From Bacteroidales bacterium UBA3844 (GTDB lineage: Bacteria; Bacteroidota; Bacteroidia; Bacteroidales; Paludibacteraceae), in the NCBI GenBank assembly GCA_002392915.1, contig DGHQ01000031.1, positions 79,794-89,712 on the forward strand: 9,919 bases of DNA. Reading direction: 5' to 3'. Numbering within the stretch: the first letter of the stretch is position 1; every line of letters begins with the position of its first letter. Of this stretch, positions 6,520 to 9,919 are shown piece by piece. The position numbers were made by a program, and so were the translations under genes. The notes below the pieces were generated by a model. It made no database searches and was not told the origin of the DNA. It worked only from the letters and a program-made list of their open reading frames with translations.

Positions 6520-6735
6520 ATGAATTTGACAAAAGACGATATTTTGACCTTCTTTAGCAAGGAGTACGGCAAGGAAGAGTGTGATCAGACATGCCCGTTT
6601 GTGGAAGAATGCAATAGTATATTGGCAAAGACGAGTGGAAGGGATACGTTATGTGATGTCCTGGGCGTCTCCAATGGAGTGTCAAGCGAAGTTGAGGTAG
6701 ATGAGGAATCAGAAGACGAAGATGATTACTTTTAA
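6520..6735 (+). CDS. Small four-cysteine protein with acidic tail, unknown function
   Basis: A 71-residue protein starting MNLTKDDILTFFSKEYGKEEC. I do not recognise a family. Four cysteines, C21, C25, C31 and C45, are spaced C-x3-C-x5-C-x13-C, within 'CDQTCPFVEEC' and 'DTLCDVLG', which could hold a metal ion or Fe-S cluster, or form disulfides. The last 17 or so residues are very acidic (VEVDEESEDEDDYF). There is no signal peptide or membrane span, so a cytoplasmic protein is likely. The ATG at 6520 was chosen because the in-frame TTG at 6448 would place the panB terminator hairpin inside the coding region. No -7 element is visible between panB and the ATG, so expression may depend on read-through of that terminator. 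A hairpin terminator follows the stop. The conserved-looking cysteines, sensible boundaries and unbroken frame argue that it is a real gene, but without homologues this remains moderate. Confidence 0.62.
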   Translation: MNLTKDDILTFFSKEYGKEECDQTCPFVEECNSILAKTSGRDTLCDVLGVSNGVSSEVEVDEESEDEDDYF

Positions 6736-6747
6736 AATTAAATCAAA

Positions 6748-6774
6748 AAAATCCCCGAGTAAGTCGGGGATTTT
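6748..6774. terminator. Bidirectional intrinsic terminator between convergent genes
   Basis: An 11-bp perfect stem, AAAATCCCCGA (6748-6758) with TCGGGGATTTT (6764-6774), and a 5-base loop. T-rich sequence follows on the plus strand, and the A run at 6745-6750 gives a U tract on the minus strand. It sits between the small Cys protein gene and the DUF1846 gene, and can serve both. Confidence 0.9.
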
Positions 6775-6783
6775 GTTTGTTGT

Positions 6784-6825
6784 AATCGCCAATCGTCAAT
6801 CATCAATCATTAATCGTTAATCAAT
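6784..6825. repeat. Tandem heptamer repeat (AATCRYY)6
   Basis: Six consecutive 7-bp units: AATCGCC, AATCGTC, AATCATC, AATCATT, AATCGTT and AATCAAT. Every unit begins AATC and the last three bases vary in a limited way. The tract runs right up to the stop codon of the DUF1846 gene and follows the bidirectional terminator. The units are imperfect, which suggests an old or converted array and not a fresh slippage tract. Function unknown. Confidence 0.85.
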
Positions 6826-8318
6826 TACTGATGATACAACTTTGATGTCTGGTATTTTGCCTCCTGTGTGAGATTGACTCCAAGTCTGCGGAACACTCTT
6901 TCGTCTGTCTGGGAAAGAATGACGCTTGTGTGTACCTCACAATTCTTCAATTCTGGCAATTTATCCAACGCTTTTTGGGCGTTTTCATCGGTGATTGCAC
7001 ATATTGAAAGGGCAACAAGCACTTCGTCTGTATGCAGACGTGGATTGCGATGACCAAGTGCTCCAGTCTTCAATTTACATACTGGCTCCAACACTGTTGG
7101 CGATATCATACGTACGTCGTCGGCTATTCCGGCAAGGTGCTTCAATGCGTTTAGCAATAGGGCTGAACTTGCTCCAAGAAGTTCGGATGTCTTTCCTGTG
7201 ATGATCGTATGATTGGAATCGTTAAGCTGGATAGCTGCTGCCGGACCGTTTGATTCTTCAGCGCGCTGACGAGCTGCCTTCACCACAAGTCTGTCTTCTG
7301 GAGTGACTCCTACTTTCTCCATCAGAATCTTTAGCTTCTCGATAGTCTGCTCTTCACCGCCTGTCTTTCTTTGGTTTGTCAGTGCAGTATAGTATCTGCG
7401 GACAATCTCTTCTTTAGCTGCTTTTCTAGTCGCTTCATCGTCGACGATACAGAAACCAGCCATGTTCACACCCATGTCTGTCGGGCTGTTGTATGGAGAA
7501 GATCCAAGCACTGCTGATAGCATTCCTTTCAACACTGGGAAAATCTCAATGTCACGGTTGTAGTTGACTGTGGTCTCTCCGTATGCGTCGAGATGCCAAG
7601 GGTCTATCATGTTGACGTCGGCCAAATCGGCTGTGGCAGCCTCGTATGCAACGTTTACTGGGTGAGACAAGGGAAGATTCCAGATTGGGAACGTCTCGAA
7701 TTTTGCGTATCCAGCCTTCACTCCACGCTTGTTCTCATGATAAAGTTGGGAAAGACATGTCGCCATCTTGCCCGAACCTGGTCCTGGAGCAGTGACAACT
7801 ACCAAACGACGCTCCGTCTTCACATATTCACATTTTCCGAATCCATCCTCGCTGGCGATATGCTGGATGTCTAAAGGATAGCCTTCAATAGGATAGTGGC
7901 GGTAAACCTTCAAACCAAGTTTCTCCAATTTTTCCTGATAAGCTATCTGATTTGGATGCCCGCTGAATCGAGTCAACACAACGCTTGAAACGTAAAGTCC
8001 ATATGCACGGAAAGCGTCTACCAAACGAAGCAAATCCTGATCATACGTGATTCCCAAGTCGCCACGCACCTTATTGCGCTCGATATCCTGAGCATTGATC
8101 ACAATGATGATTTCAGCTTCGTCTTTCATAGAACAAAGCATACGGATTTTTGAATCAGGTTGGAATCCAGGAAGCACGCGCGACGCATGGAAATCGTCGA
8201 ACAATTTTCCTCCAAATTCGAGATACAACTTGTCTCCAAATTTGCTTATTCTTTCTTTGATGCGCTCACTCTGCATCTTGATGTATTTCTCACCATCAAA
8301 TCCGTTGCGGCTACTCAT
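6825..8318 (-). CDS. DUF1846 (UPF0371) family protein
   Basis: A 497-residue cytoplasmic protein, the usual length for DUF1846, which I recognise from 'GFDGEKYIKMQSERIKERISKF' split near 6-27, 'LYLEFGGKLFDDFHASRVLPGFQPD' near 31-55, and 'VVVTAPGPGSGKMATCLSQLYH' over 173-194. The stretch APGPGSGK (177-184) looks like a phosphate-binding loop, but the glycine-rich spacing is not a standard Walker A and I make no NTPase claim. Residues 231-262 ('DLADVNMIDPWHLDAYGETTVNYNRDIE') and the 'TDEVLVALSICAITDENAQKALDKLP' region near the C terminus are further family-like blocks. The biochemical function of the family is not known to me; no pathway neighbour helps here. It is transcribed toward the small Cys protein gene. 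The nearest upstream -7 element lies 121 bp before the ATG, so its leader would be long compared with other genes in the window. Confidence 0.92.
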   Translation of the reverse strand: MSSRNGFDGEKYIKMQSERIKERISKFGDKLYLEFGGKLFDDFHASRVLPGFQPDSKIRMLCSMKDEAEIIIVINAQDIERNKVRGDLGITYDQDLLRLVDAFRAYGLYVSSVVLTRFSGHPNQIAYQEKLEKLGLKVYRHYPIEGYPLDIQHIASEDGFGKCEYVKTERRLVVVTAPGPGSGKMATCLSQLYHENKRGVKAGYAKFETFPIWNLPLSHPVNVAYEAATADLADVNMIDPWHLDAYGETTVNYNRDIEIFPVLKGMLSAVLGSSPYNSPTDMGVNMAGFCIVDDEATRKAAKEEIVRRYYTALTNQRKTGGEEQTIEKLKILMEKVGVTPEDRLVVKAARQRAEESNGPAAAIQLNDSNHTIITGKTSELLGASSALLLNALKHLAGIADDVRMISPTVLEPVCKLKTGALGHRNPRLHTDEVLVALSICAITDENAQKALDKLPELKNCEVHTSVILSQTDERVFRRLGVNLTQEAKYQTSKLYHQ

Positions 8319-8379
8319 AATTGTATTTTTGTTCTAATTAATCTTTTTCTAAATACTAAATATTCGTATTTTTCTTCTT

Positions 8380-8401
8380 TTACCTACATTTTGGTAGGTA
8401 A
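8380..8401. promoter_or_regulatory. Leader hairpin / inverted repeat upstream of the DUF1846 gene
   Basis: TTACCTAC (8380-8387) and GTAGGTAA (8394-8401) form a perfect 8-bp inverted repeat with a 6-base spacer. On the minus-strand transcript it is followed by an A-rich and not a U-rich sequence, so it is not a terminator for that gene. It could be a leader hairpin or a protein-binding palindrome; the sequence does not decide. Confidence 0.5.
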
Positions 8402-8438
8402 TTTTGTGTTATGCCGACAAAATGAAACATAACGAGTG

Positions 8439-8446
8439 CAAAGATA
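8439..8446 (-). promoter_or_regulatory. Putative -7 element for the DUF1846 gene (TATCTTTG)
   Basis: On the minus strand this reads TATCTTTG, a very common form of the Bacteroidota -7 box, followed by CACTCG. Initiation near 8432 would give a leader of about 114 bases. I see no TTG box at the expected spacing. It is the only TAnnTTTG on this strand in the 169-bp intergenic region 8319-8487. Confidence 0.55.
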
Positions 8447-8487
8447 AATAAAAAATTTATGGTTTTAGTATTGGATTTGTCAAAAAA

Positions 8488-9837
8488 TCAGCAGTTGAAG
8501 TCGCTTTCTTTTGCAATGATTTTTGATAGTAATATCAACGATAGGAGATTTGGCAATGCCATCAACGCATTCATGCAGTCGGCAAAATCCCAAACCACCT
8601 GCAGGCTGACGATTGAACCAATGAATATGGCAATCACCCATGTGATCCTATATGCACTGATGAAATATTTCAGTCTGCTCCTTTTCTGCCATTTCCCGCT
8701 GAAAAGATATTCAATTGCGCGTTCTGCATAATAACTCCATCCGAGGATAGTCGAAAAAGTGAATGTCAGAAGTCCGAAACTTAAAATAAGCGGTCCGGCG
8801 ACGGGAATACATTCAAAAGCTCGTTTCGTAAGAATTGCTCCTTCCTTGGCTGAAATGTCTGGGTTGGCTATTTGTGTGCTGACGAGCACCAATCCCGTCA
8901 TCGCACATATGACGACGGTGTCCCAAAATGTTCCGCTGCTTGAAATCAGACCTTGCTTCACCGGAGAATTACTTTTTGCGGCGGCTGCCACAATAGGTGC
9001 GGATCCCATCCCACTCTCATTGCTGAACAATCCTCGCGCGATACCATAACGTGCTGCAACCATGATTCCACTTCCTGCCGCTCCTCCTATTGCCGCCTTG
9101 CCATCGAATGCTGACGATATAATCAGAGATAGTGTCTGACCGAGAAATTCAGAATTACAACACAGAATATATAAGCATCCGCATACATATAATAGAGCCA
9201 TTACAGGTACGAGAAGCGAACAGACTTTTGAAATGCCGTTCACACCGAATATCAAGACTGCCGCAACGAGTGACGCGATAACAAGCCCGCTTATCCATGT
9301 TTCAACGGCATAACTCTCATATAATAGTGTGCTAATTGCGTTTGCCTGGACAGTATTGCCGATGCCAAATGCGGCTAGTGCTGTGAAAATACAGAAAAGT
9401 ATTGCTAATTTCTTCATTCCAAGCCCACGACTGAGAGCAAACATCGGTCCTCCAATCATCTTCTGTTGAGATGTCTTCACACGATATTTGACTGCCAACA
9501 TGCTTTCGGCGTATTTGGTGGCTATTCCAAGCACACCTGTAATCCAACACCAGAATACAGCACCTGGTCCACCTAATGCGACAGCTGTGCCTACTCCGAC
9601 AATGTTTCCTGTGCCGATAGTGGCTGCGAGGCTTGTTGCTAAAGCTCCGAATGCAGAAACGTCGCCTTGGCTTCCTTCCTCTTTTTTTATGCTAAGGCGG
9701 ATTGCCTTTAATATATGACGTTGCGGAATTCTTAGACGGATAGTCAGGAATATATGGGTGAAGAGAAGGCAGATTATCATTGGCCCATTCCACAGGAATG
9801 AACTGAAATCCGATATTAATGTTGCAAAATAATCCAT
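8488..9837 (-). CDS. AGCS family sodium:alanine/glycine symporter
   Basis: A 449-residue inner-membrane transporter with about 11 predicted hydrophobic spans. The AGCS signature is plain: 'NGPMIICLLFTHIFLTIRLR' near 17-36, 'SLAATIGTGNIVGVGTAVALGGPGAVFWCW' over 69-98, 'GGPMFALSRGLG' (129-140), and later 'GIARGLFSNESGMGSAPIVAAAAKS' with 'SSSGTFWDTVVICAMTG' (C-terminal half). In the family, small neutral amino acids (alanine, glycine) enter with sodium or protons; the exact substrate cannot be read here. Family length is usually 440-480 residues, so it looks complete. The ATG at 9837 lies about 13 bases below the predicted transcript start of a good -33/-7 promoter, which supports the start. It stands alone: the downstream DUF1846 gene is on the same strand but has its own -7 element 169 bp away or less, and no terminator hairpin is evident between them, so partial read-through is possible. 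Confidence 0.94.
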   Translation of the reverse strand: MDYFATLISDFSSFLWNGPMIICLLFTHIFLTIRLRIPQRHILKAIRLSIKKEEGSQGDVSAFGALATSLAATIGTGNIVGVGTAVALGGPGAVFWCWITGVLGIATKYAESMLAVKYRVKTSQQKMIGGPMFALSRGLGMKKLAILFCIFTALAAFGIGNTVQANAISTLLYESYAVETWISGLVIASLVAAVLIFGVNGISKVCSLLVPVMALLYVCGCLYILCCNSEFLGQTLSLIISSAFDGKAAIGGAAGSGIMVAARYGIARGLFSNESGMGSAPIVAAAAKSNSPVKQGLISSSGTFWDTVVICAMTGLVLVSTQIANPDISAKEGAILTKRAFECIPVAGPLILSFGLLTFTFSTILGWSYYAERAIEYLFSGKWQKRSRLKYFISAYRITWVIAIFIGSIVSLQVVWDFADCMNALMALPNLLSLILLSKIIAKESDFNC

Positions 9838-9856
9838 TATTAGATGCTTTTGATTG

Positions 9857-9887
9857 CAAATGTATAGCTTTTTCCGTGATTTGGCAA
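9857..9887 (-). promoter_or_regulatory. Promoter of the AGCS symporter gene
   Basis: On the minus strand, TTG (9887-9885), a 20-bp spacer, then TACATTTG (9864-9857), matching the Bacteroidota -33/-7 layout. It predicts a very short leader before the ATG at 9837. Confidence 0.65.
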
Positions 9888-9911
9888 CCGAATTTGTAGT
9901 TCCTATGTTTG
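9880..9911 (+). promoter_or_regulatory. Rightward promoter for a gene beyond the window
   Basis: TTTG (9880-9883), a 20-bp spacer and TATGTTTG (9904-9911) match both Bacteroidota promoter boxes exactly. The gene it would drive starts past position 9919. Its -33 box sits one base from the -33 box of the leftward symporter promoter, making a back-to-back pair. Confidence 0.65.
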
Positions 9912-9919
9912 CATCGAGA

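Noticed and set aside
6784..6825. CRISPR-like array
   Set aside because: The units are 7 bp and contiguous, with no spacers and no cas genes; it is a simple tandem repeat.
7767..7790. Walker A ATPase motif in the DUF1846 protein
   Set aside because: APGPGSGK resembles a P-loop, but the spacing is not the standard GxxxxGK[ST] (the residue after GK is Met) and no Walker B is evident, so I do not call an NTPase.
8351..8371. Second inverted repeat AAATAC / GTATTT in the DUF1846 leader
   Set aside because: Only 6 bp, very AT-rich, with a 9-base spacer; expected by chance in such sequence.
8380..8401. Intrinsic terminator downstream of the AGCS symporter gene
   Set aside because: On the minus strand the 8-bp stem is followed by purine-rich, not U-rich, sequence, and it lies after the predicted DUF1846 promoter.
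1..9919. Defence island, mobile element, tRNA/rRNA or riboswitch
   Set aside because: I looked on both strands and found no transposase, integrase, nuclease, toxin-antitoxin pair, terminal inverted repeats, RNA-gene sequence or recognisable riboswitch. The window reads as ordinary housekeeping chromosome.

Overview
The window looks like ordinary chromosome from a member of the Bacteroidales (Bacteroidota), possibly Prevotella-like or a relative. Several start regions carry the Bacteroidota -7 promoter element TAnnTTTG, some with a TTG or TTTG box about 20 bp upstream. The gene content also fits: menaquinone methylation (menG), a paired O-/N-acyltransferase module of the glycine-lipid type (glsA-glsB), DUF1015 and DUF1846 proteins, and an AGCS amino-acid symporter. 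I assigned the phylum from these traits, not from any database search.

Layout. Positions 1-724 (minus) hold the N-terminal 241 codons of a DUF1015 protein cut by the window edge; its probable operon partner menG lies just upstream (758-1501, minus). A divergent intergenic region (1502-1633) carries a -7 element for each direction. It leads into glsA (1634-2455) and glsB (2457-3368), which are separated by one base and predicted to make N-acyl and O-acylated glycine-type lipids. They converge on a multi-span polysaccharide flippase-like protein (3391-4668, minus), which follows mtgA, a monofunctional peptidoglycan glycosyltransferase (4782-5546, minus). mtgA and panB (5626-6447, plus) are transcribed divergently from interleaved promoter elements. 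panB ends in a strong intrinsic terminator. Only 16 bases after it a 71-residue, four-cysteine, acidic-tailed unknown protein starts (6520-6735). A second strong hairpin and a tract of 7-bp tandem repeats separate it from the convergent DUF1846 gene (6825-8318, minus). The last gene is an AGCS sodium:amino-acid symporter (8488-9837, minus). It shares a back-to-back promoter region with an unseen rightward gene past the window end.

How the genes relate. Much of the window concerns the cell envelope: membrane lipids (glsA, glsB), quinone (menG), peptidoglycan polymerisation (mtgA), a lipid-linked glycan flippase candidate and an inner-membrane transporter. panB supplies pantothenate and so CoA and acyl carrier protein, which acyltransferases use, but that link is general metabolism and not evidence of co-regulation. 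I see no phage, IS, CRISPR, toxin-antitoxin or defence module, no tRNA or rRNA, and no gene-free stretch above 300 bases. The points most worth a second look are the heptamer repeat, the small Cys4 protein behind a terminator, the long structured leader of the DUF1846 gene with a possible 16-codon uORF, and the glsA-glsB pair.
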